Part shown: positions 56,245-64,000 of the stretch, in pieces | Layout: the number at the start of each line of letters is the position of its first letter | How positions within the stretch are numbered: the first letter of the stretch is position 1 | NCBI GenBank assembly: GCA_963748295.1 | Contig: CAVVIH010000003.1 | Coordinates: 62,001-126,000, forward strand | Direction: 5' to 3' | DNA length: 64,000 bases | Source: CAVVIH01 sp963748295 | GTDB lineage: Bacteria > Acidobacteriota > Vicinamibacteria > Vicinamibacterales > 2-12-FULL-66-21 | The notes under the pieces: generated by a model | Seen by the model: the letters and a program-made list of their open reading frames with translations, nothing else | Told to the model about the DNA's origin: nothing | Databases searched by the model: none | Made by a program: the position numbers and the translations under genes

Positions 56245-59211
56245 TCAGAACACTATCCTGAACCCAATCTGCCCGACCCGCTGCTCCGGCTCCTGGAAGT
56301 CGCCGGCGTAGGTGGTGGGCTGGAGGAAGTTCGGATTCGGCGTCGCCAGGCCGTCGGCGCCGATCAGCTGCTGCGGATCGCGGAACTGCGTCGCCGGGCC
56401 GAAGCTCGACGGGTTGATGGCGTTGAACAGGTTGAACACCTCGGCGATCGCTTCCAGACGCATTCCCTGCATCAGCGCGAAGCTCTTCGACACCCGCAGG
56501 TTCAGCTGCGAGAGGCTGGCGCCGCGGCCGCAGTTGATCGTCTTGCACTCGCCGATGTCCTTCGGCGCGTTGCCGACGCCGTCGAACGCGAACGCGCGCG
56601 TCGGGATGTCCTGGTTGACGCCGTCGTTGTTCAGATCGACGCCGTCCACGATGTTGACCGGCAGCCCCGAGCGATAGCGGAAGATCGGGGAAACCTGGAA
56701 GCCCATCGGCAGCTGGAAGATCGCGCTGATCGTCGCGCGGTGACGCGCGTCCGAGCGCCGCGACGGGCCGAACTGCACGTCGTTGAACGGGTCGGCGGTG
56801 TTCTGGATGTTGATGATGTCCAGCTCGTCGCCGCTGTTGCCGGTCGTGCTGATCGATCGTGAGAGCGAATACCACGCCGACATCTGGATGCCCTTGTTCA
56901 TCCTGCGCCGCAGCCCGAGGTTCAGGCCGTCGTGGCGGCTCCGGCCGTCGCTGATCGCGATCGCGACGTCCGCGGGGCTCGGGTTGATGCCAAGCAGCGC
57001 GAGCGGACGATCCGGCGCTCCCGGGTGACGCCCGTTGAGGCGCGGCCGCCAGGCGATGTCGCGTCCCTCGACGTGCATGTAGTCGACGTCGATCACCGTC
57101 GACGGATCGAGCTCGTGCGACCACCCGACCGAGATCTGATCGGTGTAGGGCTGCTTCAGCCGCGGCGAGGCGACGTGACGATTGAGCGGCAGCGCGCCGC
57201 CCGCCTCGTTCTGCGACTGGATGTTGGAGATCGGATCGCTCACCCGGAAGAAGCTGCCGTCCGGGTTCCGGATCCCGTTTGCGTTCTGCACTTCGAACAC
57301 GGTGCCGGCGCCGAGTCCGGTCGCGTTGACGGCGGCGAACAGCACGTTCGCGTTGGTGTAGCCGAAGTCGAAGTAGCGGCCGTATCCCGCCCGCACCACG
57401 TCCTTGCCGTCGCCACGGACGTCGTAGGCGAAGCCGGCGCGCGGCTGGAAGTTGTCGTAATCCTCTTTCGCGTCCTTGCCGAAATCCTCGAATCCGGGCA
57501 GTCCCTGCAGCAGTCCGGCGCGCCCGGCTTCCGCGATCATCACGTAATTCGGGTTCAGCGCCTGGTCGATCGCGAAGCCGGTATTCAGGTCGTAGCGAAT
57601 CCCGAGATTCAGCGTGAGCCGGTCGGTGACGCGCCAGTCATCCTGGAAGTACGCCGCGAACTGCTTCGTCGGAATGTTGGCTTCCGCCGAGCCGCCCTGC
57701 AGCGTCACCAGCGAGATCGGGCCGCTGACGTTGTTGTCGAGGTGCTGGAAGGCGTAGCCGCCGGTGCCGACGTTGAACGTGATGAACAGCCGCGGCTCGT
57801 TGATGAAGTTGACGCCGGTCTTGAAATCGTGGCCGAGGCCGCCCATCCCGGCCGAGTGCCACGAGAAGTCGTCCCGGAACTGCCACTTCTTCTGCTGCGT
57901 CTGCTGCGGCGTGTTCGGGTTCTGGCCGATGGTCACGCCGTTGGGGAAGATCTGATACGGGTCGAGGCTGTTCGCGGTGATCGCGTTCGAGAAATCGGCA
58001 TACTGGAAAATGAACTCGTTCAGTTTCGATCCGCCGAGCACCCAGTTGTGGTTGACGTTGATCGAGTTGAACGAGTTCTTGCTCTCGCCCCAGTTGTTGA
58101 CCGGCGCCAGCGGTCCGGCGCCGTACGGCTGGGAGTTCGTGTTCCGGCCGTAGCGCACGGCGAGGTACTGCGCGGTGTTCAGGTTCATCGTGCCTTTCAC
58201 CGTGATCAGGTTCTCGCGCACCGGCGTCGTGAAGATGCCGTTCTCGCTCGGGAAGAGCCCCAGCGTATCGACGGCCTGCTTGGTGTCGAGCTGCGACCGC
58301 TCCGCCGCGGCGAAGAAGTGCGCGCGATTGAGCGCGATCGGCCCGCCGAACGATCCGCCGAACTGATAGCGGCGGTAGTCCTGCTTGTCGACCTCGTTGA
58401 TCTTCTCGGTTTCGGTCTTCGCGTTCATCCAGTCGTCCCTGAACAGCGTGAAGCCGCTGCCCTGGAACTGGTTCGTGCCGCTCTTGGTGACGATGTTCAT
58501 CACGCCGCCATTGCTGCGGCCGTACTCGGCCTTGTAGCGCGCGGTCTGGAAGTTGAACTCCTGGATCGCCTCGAGCGGGAACAGCTGCAGCAGTCCGCCG
58601 ACGGTGTCGTCGTTGTTGTCGCCGCCGTCAATCTGATAGTTCACGTTGCGGCCGTTGCCGCCGGCGATCTGCGGCGAGAACTGCGTGCTCTTCGTCGGGT
58701 CCGAATGGAACCCGAGGCCGACGCCCGGAATCGTCAGCGCGAGGTTCGCGAACTGACGCCCGTTGAGCGGCAGGCTCTCGATGTTCTGCACGTCGACGAC
58801 GCCGCCGACCGACGAGGAGCTGGTTTCGACCAGCGGCGTTTCGCCGGTCACGGTGACGCTCTCGGCGACGCCGGCGACGGTGAGGCTGAAGTCGAGCTCG
58901 ACGGTCTGGCCGACGTTGACGACGATCGCCTTGCGCTCGATCTTGGAGAAGCCCTGCAATTCGATCGTGAGATCGTAAGTGTCGACCGGCAGCGCCGACA
59001 GACGATAGATTCCTTCCGCATCCGTCACCGCCGCGCGATTGAACCCGGTCTGGGGGCTCCGGGCCGTGACGGTCACGCCGGGCATCGCCGCGCCCTGCGG
59101 ATCGAGCGCGCGCCCGCTGATGTTGCCTGTGGTCTGCTGGGCGACCGCCGGCAGCGTGCTCGCAGCGAGCAGCGCCAGCCCCAGCACCAGGCGGCTTGTA
59201 GTCCTCAACAT
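56245..59211 (-). CDS. Oar-like TonB-dependent receptor
   Basis: 988 residues, intact. Signal peptide to AVAQQ, a carboxypeptidase-regulatory-like beta-sandwich (about 28-110: TGNISGRALDPQGAAMPGVTVTARS), the plug domain with SLPLNGRQFANLALTIPGVG and QIDGGDNNDD, then a large barrel ending in GFRIVF. Proteins of this kind are abundant in Acidobacteriota and are thought to import polymers or peptides; the substrate is unknown. AAGGAG lies about 12 bases before the ATG. No SusD-like or hydrolase gene is adjacent. Confidence 0.93.
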   Translation of the reverse strand: MLRTTSRLVLGLALLAASTLPAVAQQTTGNISGRALDPQGAAMPGVTVTARSPQTGFNRAAVTDAEGIYRLSALPVDTYDLTIELQGFSKIERKAIVVNVGQTVELDFSLTVAGVAESVTVTGETPLVETSSSSVGGVVDVQNIESLPLNGRQFANLALTIPGVGLGFHSDPTKSTQFSPQIAGGNGRNVNYQIDGGDNNDDTVGGLLQLFPLEAIQEFNFQTARYKAEYGRSNGGVMNIVTKSGTNQFQGSGFTLFRDDWMNAKTETEKINEVDKQDYRRYQFGGSFGGPIALNRAHFFAAAERSQLDTKQAVDTLGLFPSENGIFTTPVRENLITVKGTMNLNTAQYLAVRYGRNTNSQPYGAGPLAPVNNWGESKNSFNSINVNHNWVLGGSKLNEFIFQYADFSNAITANSLDPYQIFPNGVTIGQNPNTPQQTQQKKWQFRDDFSWHSAGMGGLGHDFKTGVNFINEPRLFITFNVGTGGYAFQHLDNNVSGPISLVTLQGGSAEANIPTKQFAAYFQDDWRVTDRLTLNLGIRYDLNTGFAIDQALNPNYVMIAEAGRAGLLQGLPGFEDFGKDAKEDYDNFQPRAGFAYDVRGDGKDVVRAGYGRYFDFGYTNANVLFAAVNATGLGAGTVFEVQNANGIRNPDGSFFRVSDPISNIQSQNEAGGALPLNRHVASPRLKQPYTDQISVGWSHELDPSTVIDVDYMHVEGRDIAWRPRLNGRHPGAPDRPLALLGINPSPADVAIAISDGRSRHDGLNLGLRRRMNKGIQMSAWYSLSRSISTTGNSGDELDIINIQNTADPFNDVQFGPSRRSDARHRATISAIFQLPMGFQVSPIFRYRSGLPVNIVDGVDLNNDGVNQDIPTRAFAFDGVGNAPKDIGECKTINCGRGASLSQLNLRVSKSFALMQGMRLEAIAEVFNLFNAINPSSFGPATQFRDPQQLIGADGLATPNPNFLQPTTYAGDFQEPEQRVGQIGFRIVF

Positions 59212-59267
59212 GAGTGGACGACTCCTTGAGAAACAGTGAAAGACGATTTGATGGACTGCCGTCCAGG

Positions 59268-59283
59268 AGCAATCACGACGCCA
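59268..59283 (-). promoter_or_regulatory. Possible sigma-54-like promoter of the TonB receptor
   Basis: Minus strand TGGCGTCGTGATTGCT has TGGC and TTGCT at the right offset, 46 bases from its predicted start to the ATG. There is no enhancer site of the island type nearby, so it may be a chance match. Confidence 0.3.
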
Positions 59284-59510
59284 GTGGACCGCTCGACCGT
59301 TGATCGATGGCGCGGCCGCTGGGGTATCGGGACGAACGGTGTCAGGGGTGTACGGATGGCGCTGTCGCGGGGACCGTCTCCGGCCCGTCACTCGCGCGCT
59401 GTGACGGCTCCGGCCACGCCGATCGTCACAAAATCCAAGTTTCGGTTGGAGACGCTGCGCCGCATTCAAATCGTTGAAGACGCGGATGGCACGCGGGTTC
59501 GATAAACGGG

Positions 59511-59935
59511 GACGCGGATCGCCGCAGATCCTCTTGCTAACGAGACGCGGATCGACGCGGATCCTTCGCTAACGAGACGCGGATCGACGCGGATTCCTTT
59601 TGGCTTAACGGGGCGCGGATCGGCGCGGATCCTCTTGCTAACGAAACGCGGATCGGCGCGGATCCTTTTGGCTTAACGGGACGCGGACAGGCGCGGATCC
59701 GTTTGGCTAACGGAACGCGGATCGCCGCGGATCCTTTTGGCTTAACGGGGCGCGGATCGGCGCGGATCCTCTTGCTAACGAAACGCGGATCGGCGCGGAG
59801 CCTTTGGGCTTAACGGGACGCGGACAGGCGCGGATCCGTTTGGCTAACGGAACGCGGATCGACGCGGATTCCTTTTGGCTTAACGGGGCGCGGATCGGCG
59901 CGGATAGCCTGTTTTGCTAACGAGACGCAGATGGA
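59511..59935. repeat. Tandem repeat array, ACGCGGATCGGCGCGGATCC type
   Basis: Units of about 35 bases (ACGCGGATCGGCGCGGATCC followed by TTTTGGCTTAACGGG or CTCTTGCTAACGA) fill this stretch. A higher-order repeat of about 138 bases is seen near 59596, 59734 and 59871. It forms the first half of the 1.46-kb gene-free interval 59212-60668. No gene is credible here, although minus-strand frames stay open because the unit lacks stops. Confidence 0.85.
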
Positions 59936-59984
59936 CACGGACGCTCGTTGACAAAAGGACGTGGATGGAGCGGATTCCCAGAGA

Positions 59985-60645
59985 GATCCGCGGGCATTTG
60001 CGTCTGGTGTTCCCTGGAGAGATCCGTGAGCATCCGCGTTTCGTGACCTGAGATCCGCGTGCATCCGCGTCCCGTGCCTCTGGGGAGATCCGCAGCATCC
60101 GCGCCTGGTTTCGCCTGGGAGATCCGCGGACACTCGCGTCTGGCTTCCCTAGGAGATCCGTGAGCATCCGCGTTTCGTGACCTGAAGATCCGCGTGCATC
60201 CGCGTCTGGTGCCTCTGGGGAGATCCGCGGACATTCGCGTCTGGCTTCCCGAGGAGATCCGTGAGCATCCGCGTTTCGTGACCTGAAGATCCGCGTGCAT
60301 CCGCGTCTGGTGCCTCTGGGGAGATCCGCGGACATTCGCGTCTGGTTTCCCTAGGGGATCCGTGAAGCATCCGCGTTTCGTGACCTGAAGATCCGCGTGC
60401 ATCCGCATCTGGTGCCTCTGGGAGAGATCCGCGGACACTCGCGTCTGGCTTCCCTAGGAGATCCGTGAGCATCCGCGTTTCGTGACCTGAGATCCGCGTG
60501 CATCCGCGTCTGGTGCCTTTGGGGAGATCCGCGGACATTCGCGTCTGGTTTCCCTAGGGGATCCGTGAGCATCCGCGTCTCGTGACCTAAGATCCGCGTG
60601 CATCCGCGTTTCGTGACCTGAAGATCGCGTGCATCCGCGCGACCC
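59985..60645. repeat. Tandem repeat array, inverted relative of the first
   Basis: Blocks of about 100 bases made of GGAGATCCGCGGACATTCGCG, GATCCGTGAGCATCCGCG and GATCCGCGTGCATCCGCG pieces joined by TCTGGTTTCCCTAGG-like linkers, six or so copies. The core ATCCGCG is the reverse complement of the CGCGGAT of the array at 59511. It runs to 24 bases before the next ATG. Confidence 0.85.
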
Positions 60646-60656
60646 GCGTCCAGGCG

Positions 60657-60662
60657 TATACT
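60657..60662 (+). promoter_or_regulatory. -10 box for a leaderless PQQ-like gene transcript
   Basis: TATACT ends 6 bases before the ATG at 60669, so the start of transcription would be the start codon. It lies at the edge of the repeat array; any -35 element would have to be in the repeats. Confidence 0.5.
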
Positions 60663-60668
60663 GCGCGA

Positions 60669-62111
60669 ATGCACAACAAGTGCTCGACGTATCTCGCCTC
60701 ACCGATCCTGGTCTTTACTTTCGGCGTCCTCACGCTCGCCGCCGCGTCCGCGCCGGACTGGCCGCGCTTCCGTGGACCGAACGGATCCGGCGTCTCGACC
60801 GCGACGAAAGTACCGACCGAGTTCGGGCCGTCGAAGAACGTCGTCTGGCGGACCGCGCTGCCGCCGGGGCACTCGTCGCCGATCCTGCTCGGCGATCGCA
60901 TCTACCTCACCGGCTTCCGCGGCGATGCGCTGACGACGTTCGCCGTCGATCGCAACAGCGGAAAGATCCTGTGGGAGCGAACCGCGCCCCAGGTCAGGAC
61001 CAAGGTCGTCGATAAGCGCAACAACCCCGCGTCGCCCAGCCCGGCCGTCGAGGCCGACGGCATCTACGTGTTTTTTCCGGACTACGGGCTGATCGCGTAC
61101 GACGCGGCCGGCAAACAGCGCTGGGCAATGGCGCTGGGCCCGTTCAACAACATTTACGGCATGGGTGCGTCGCCGATCGTCGTCGGCGATCTCGTGATTC
61201 TCGCCTGCGATCAGAGCATCGGATCGTTCCTGATGGCGGTCAACAAACGCACGGGCCGCGTACAGTGGAAAGTCGACAGGCCCGAAGCGAAGAGCGGCCA
61301 TTCGACGCCGATCGTGTGGAGAGGCCCTGACGGGAAGGATCAGGTCCTGCTGCCCGGATCGTTCCTGCTCACTGCCTATGACGCGGCGACCGGAAAGAAG
61401 CTGTGGTGGGTCGGCGGGCTGTCGTTCGAGATGAAGTCGACGCCGGTCATCGGCGGCGACACGATTTACGTCAACGGCTACGGCGCGCCGGTGAACGATC
61501 CTGGCAACAAGGTCACCGTGCCGGCAGCGGAGGAAGTCTGGAAGACGGCCGACGCCGACGGCAACGGCACGCTGTCGAAGACGGAGTTCCCGAAGTTCAC
61601 GCAGGCGTTCTGGTTCGACGTCGCCGATCTCGACGTGAACGGCTCGCTGACGAAGGACGAATGGACCTACTACCGCGCCGCGCTCGATTCCGAAAACGGC
61701 ATGCTCGCGATTCGGCTGGGGGGCTCGGGCGACATGAGCGGCAAGGCGATCCGCTGGCGGTATCAGCGCAGCGTGCCGCAGCTGCCGTCACCGCTGCTCT
61801 ATGGCGGCCTCCTTTATATGGTGAACGACAACGGCATCGTCACGCTGCTGAATCCGGACACCGGCGCCTTGATCAAGCAGGGACGATTGACCGGCGCGCC
61901 GGGCCCGCACTTCGCGTCGCCGGTCGCGGCCGACGGCCACATCTTCTTCAGCACCGAGAACGGCTCGATCGTCGTGGTTGCGCCCGGAGAGGATCTGACG
62001 CCGCAAGCTATCAACGCGCTCGGTGAGGATACATATGCGACGCCGGCGTTTGCGGATGGGCGGCTGTACGTGAGGACGTCGTCGGCACTCTGGGCGTTCG
62101 GGAGCAACTGA
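60669..62111 (+). CDS. PQQ-binding-like beta-propeller protein with inserted EF-hands
   Basis: 480 residues. Signal peptide to AAASAP, then WPRFRGPNGSGVS and repeated propeller blades (VWRTALPPGHSSPILLGDRIYLTGF, AVDRNSGKILWER, PAVEADGIYVFFPDYGLIAYDAAGKQRW, LLNPDTGALIKQG). Between blades at about 290-325 sit two EF-hand-like loops, DADGNGTLSKTEF and DLDVNGSLTKDEW, which should bind calcium. This combination is common in Acidobacteriota and Planctomycetes; the function is unknown and no dehydrogenase residues can be assigned. Confidence 0.9.
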   Translation: MHNKCSTYLASPILVFTFGVLTLAAASAPDWPRFRGPNGSGVSTATKVPTEFGPSKNVVWRTALPPGHSSPILLGDRIYLTGFRGDALTTFAVDRNSGKILWERTAPQVRTKVVDKRNNPASPSPAVEADGIYVFFPDYGLIAYDAAGKQRWAMALGPFNNIYGMGASPIVVGDLVILACDQSIGSFLMAVNKRTGRVQWKVDRPEAKSGHSTPIVWRGPDGKDQVLLPGSFLLTAYDAATGKKLWWVGGLSFEMKSTPVIGGDTIYVNGYGAPVNDPGNKVTVPAAEEVWKTADADGNGTLSKTEFPKFTQAFWFDVADLDVNGSLTKDEWTYYRAALDSENGMLAIRLGGSGDMSGKAIRWRYQRSVPQLPSPLLYGGLLYMVNDNGIVTLLNPDTGALIKQGRLTGAPGPHFASPVAADGHIFFSTENGSIVVVAPGEDLTPQAINALGEDTYATPAFADGRLYVRTSSALWAFGSN

Positions 62112-62149
62112 CCCCACCTTACGCGCGTTCACATCGAACTTTGCGGTTC

Positions 62150-62370
62150 CTGCATTGAACCCGCGTGCATCCGCGTCCCGTCGATCGAAGGAATCCGCGC
62201 CGATCCGCGTTCCGTAGATTGAAGGAATCCGCGCCGATCCGCGTTCCGTAGATTGAAAGAATCCGCGCCGATCCGCGTTCCGTAAATTGAAAGTATCCGC
62301 GCCGATCCGCGTTTCGTTGAGTCATAGAATCCGCGCCCGATCCGCGTCCCGGGCTCATCAACCCGCGGCC
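62150..62370. repeat. Third repeat array, GAATCCGCGCCGATCCGCGT type
   Basis: Four to five units of about 35 bases (GAAGGAATCCGCGCC, GATCCGCGTTCCGTAGATT) with decaying copies on each side. The core is the reverse complement of the 59511 array. It fills the 309-base gap 62112-62420 between the propeller gene and the permease; I see no clear promoter in it. Confidence 0.85.
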
Positions 62371-62420
62371 ATCCGCGTCCCCCCTGAACCGCGGTAAGCC
62401 GCGACTCGTATCAGACATTC

Positions 62421-64000
62421 ATGCCTTTGCCGCTTCGAGGTCCTGGTGTGCTCGAGCTTCGCCTCGCCCTTCGCACTCTGCGCAAACAACCGGTCGTCAC
62501 CTTCGCGACCGTGCTCGCGCTGGCCGTGGGGATGGGCATGGCGGCGACCGGCTTTACGCTGCTCGATGCCGTGCTCTACGCCAGACTGCCGTATCCCGCG
62601 GCCGACAGGTTCGTGCTGGTCGAGGCGTACACCGACCCCGAGGCCCAGCGCGCGAGCGTAGGCTTCGAAAGGTTCGAGTTCCTCTCGAAGCACGCGAAGA
62701 CCTTCGAGCATCTCGGCGCCGTGCGCCAGACACAATTCAACCTTCAGCTGCCGAACGGCGAGATCGTTCCCGTCGACGGCGCATACATGACGCCGGATTC
62801 CACGCGCATCTTCCCTCACGGGCCTGTTGCCGGCCGCACGCTCCAGCAGGACGATGCGCTGCCGGGCGCCACAGGCGTGGCGATCCTGCGCGAGAGCGTC
62901 TGGCGCCGGCATTTTTCGAGCGATCCCGCGATCGTCGGCGGGATGATCACGCTCTCGGGCGTCCGTCGAAGTGTCGTCGGCATAGTCCCCGACGATTTCC
63001 GGTTTCCAAGCTCCGGCGAGATCTGGGTCCCCCTTGGAGACGAGCCCGACGCGCGAGCCGACGAGTGGCGCGCGGCGCGAGTGTTTGGCCTGTTGTATGA
63101 AGCGGGTGACGTCACTGCCGCGAATGCGGAGCTGACCGCGCTCTCGACGCAGTTCGACGCACGCTCGGCTGGCGTCGAGCGCCAGCGGATCGTCGCGATG
63201 ACCTTCGGGGAGGCGATGTCGCGTGGACTCCAGATGCTGACGTACGTGCTCGTCGGCAGCCTCGTCGCGGTCCTGCTGGTGATCGCGGCGAACGTCGGGA
63301 ATCTGGTACTGGCGAGAACGCTGGCGCGCGCCCGCGAGCTGGCGCTCCACACCGCGCTTGGCGCGAGCCGCGGCAGGATCGTCGCCGGCGTATTCCTCGA
63401 AGTCCTCGTGCTCGGCGGCGCCTCGGCGGTACTCGGCCTGGCCGCCTCGCAGGCGGTCCTTGCGTGGATCAGGCGGACCTTGACGGACATGCCGGTGTGG
63501 GTCGACTTCACCGCCAGCCCGCGCACGATGCTCTTCGTGGTGTGCACGACGCTTCTTGCCGCCACCGTCGCGGGTGTGGTGCCCGCGCTGCGGGCGACCC
63601 GCCGGGACACTGCGGGACTGCTGATGGCCGGAACTCGTCAGGCGTCGGCCGGCTTTGGCATCGCCAGCGGCATCATGGTCGCGGTCCAGGTGGCCCTGTC
63701 GATCGCGCTGCTGAACGGCGCCCTGATCATGGCGCGCGGCGTTGCCGGCTACATGAGCCCCGCGGTGCCGGTGCCCGCGCGGGAAGTGCTCACCGCGCGC
63801 ATCTACGCGCAGTATTCAACGCCGTCGGCGATTGCCGGCGCCGTCGCCGCGATCCCGGGTGTGGTCGCCGCGGGCGCCGCGACGTCGCTTCCGGGGTTGA
63901 GTCCGCCGCTCGAGATGATCGAAGTCCAAAGGACGGATGGACAGTCCGGTTCGATCCTGAACCCCGCGCCCGTGGTCGCTGCCGATCGCGGGTTCTTCGA
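62421..64000 (+). CDS. ADOP-type MacB/FtsX permease (3' end outside window)
   Basis: The ATG at 62421 opens a frame that continues to the window edge (526 codons seen). ELRLALRTLRKQPVVTFATVLALAVGMGMAATGFTLLDAVL is the first membrane helix with the FtsX-family start, followed by a periplasmic MacB-PCD-type domain (VVGIVPDDFRFPSSGEIWVPL) and membrane helices with IAANVGNLVLARTLARARELALHTALGASRGRIV, then a second repeat beginning about residue 410 (GIMVAVQVALSIALLNGALI). Duplicated permeases without an ATPase partner are typical of Acidobacteriota. Substrate unknown. Confidence 0.88.
   Translation, partial: MPLPLRGPGVLELRLALRTLRKQPVVTFATVLALAVGMGMAATGFTLLDAVLYARLPYPAADRFVLVEAYTDPEAQRASVGFERFEFLSKHAKTFEHLGAVRQTQFNLQLPNGEIVPVDGAYMTPDSTRIFPHGPVAGRTLQQDDALPGATGVAILRESVWRRHFSSDPAIVGGMITLSGVRRSVVGIVPDDFRFPSSGEIWVPLGDEPDARADEWRAARVFGLLYEAGDVTAANAELTALSTQFDARSAGVERQRIVAMTFGEAMSRGLQMLTYVLVGSLVAVLLVIAANVGNLVLARTLARARELALHTALGASRGRIVAGVFLEVLVLGGASAVLGLAASQAVLAWIRRTLTDMPVWVDFTASPRTMLFVVCTTLLAATVAGVVPALRATRRDTAGLLMAGTRQASAGFGIASGIMVAVQVALSIALLNGALIMARGVAGYMSPAVPVPAREVLTARIYAQYSTPSAIAGAVAAIPGVVAAGAATSLPGLSPPLEMIEVQRTDGQSGSILNPAPVVAADRGFF

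Noticed and set aside
59340..59420. CTCCGG pair and an inverted CCGTCAC/GTGACGG upstream of the TonB receptor as an enhancer site
   Set aside because: The two CTCCGG copies point the same way and lie 30 bases apart, which breaks the 10-9-10 pattern.
59810..60702. Overlapping minus-strand frames encoding HADLRSRNADAHGSP-type repeats, which could be a repeat protein
   Set aside because: Several frames of the same repeat stay open at once because the unit lacks stops; there is no start signal, signal peptide or balanced composition.
59511..62370. Possible CRISPR arrays
   Set aside because: The units are contiguous and drift in sequence; there are no equal repeats with unique spacers and no cas genes nearby.

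Overview
The window is GC-rich bacterial DNA with densely packed genes on both strands. The gene set suggests Acidobacteriota, probably the class Vicinamibacteria: an Oar-like TonB receptor with an N-terminal carboxypeptidase-like domain, an ADOP-type MacB/FtsX permease, a PQQ-like propeller carrying EF-hands, repeated DUF4136 proteins and a DcaP-like porin. This assignment is inferred from gene content; no rRNA or phylogenetic marker was tested. About twenty genes are split by single-base indels, with conserved protein continuing in the next frame, and atpA and atpG contain several each. I read these as uncorrected long-read errors and annotate each as one gene.

The main result is that roughly 1-52.4 kb looks like one sigma-54 regulon island. 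Nine sites carry, fully or in part, the same array of four half-sites (35 bp when complete): CTCCGG-N4-CCGGAG-N3-CTCCGG-N4-CCGGAG, with AT usually at the centre of each N4. On one or both sides, about 40-110 bp away, lie -24/-12 promoters; the best read TGGCACGRNNNGTGCT. Seven of the nine sites sit between divergent operons, so the island is a chain of divergent pairs that converge on each other. Two enhancer-binding proteins with nearly identical DNA-binding ends (12.7-13.7 kb and 25.3-26.8 kb) are encoded inside the island and both lie behind such promoters. The first has no sensor domain and an altered sigma-54 contact loop (GAYTDA).

Layout. 1-3.3 kb: a symporter fused to a binding protein, facing DUF4136 and a lipoprotein. 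3.4-10.5 kb: a minus-strand operon (SpoIIAA-like, large secreted protein, DUF4136, MscS, histidine kinase, STAS, secreted protein). 10.8-12.7 kb: three secreted proteins. 12.7-17.3 kb: regulator 1 facing a three-gene efflux operon. 17.3-21.8 kb: an MscS operon facing carbamate kinase. 21.8-25.1 kb: ABM-fold protein, PPK2, DUF3300, DUF2950. 25.3-34.9 kb: secreted protein plus regulator 2, facing a full F1Fo ATP synthase operon. 35-37.6 kb: an outer-membrane protein facing a third MscS. 37.6-45.1 kb: an MFS transporter, phosphotransacetylase, acetate kinase, pyruvate formate-lyase and its activase. 45.4-52.4 kb: a porin, an amidohydrolase, a glutaminase-porin fusion, a second glutaminase and a DUF481 protein.

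The shared theme is ATP gained without respiration (pfl-pta-ack, carbamate kinase, polyphosphate kinase, ATP synthase) combined with envelope protection (three MscS channels, porins, many small secreted proteins) and ammonia release. I infer an anoxia, energy-starvation or dormancy programme.

From 52.4 kb on the motif is absent and the genes are ordinary: an esterase, a methyltransferase, carbonic anhydrase, a YCII protein, a TonB receptor, a PQQ-like propeller and an ADOP permease. Intergenic spaces from 31 kb onward carry heptanucleotide tandem repeats, and two large ATCCGCG-type repeat arrays flank the propeller gene.
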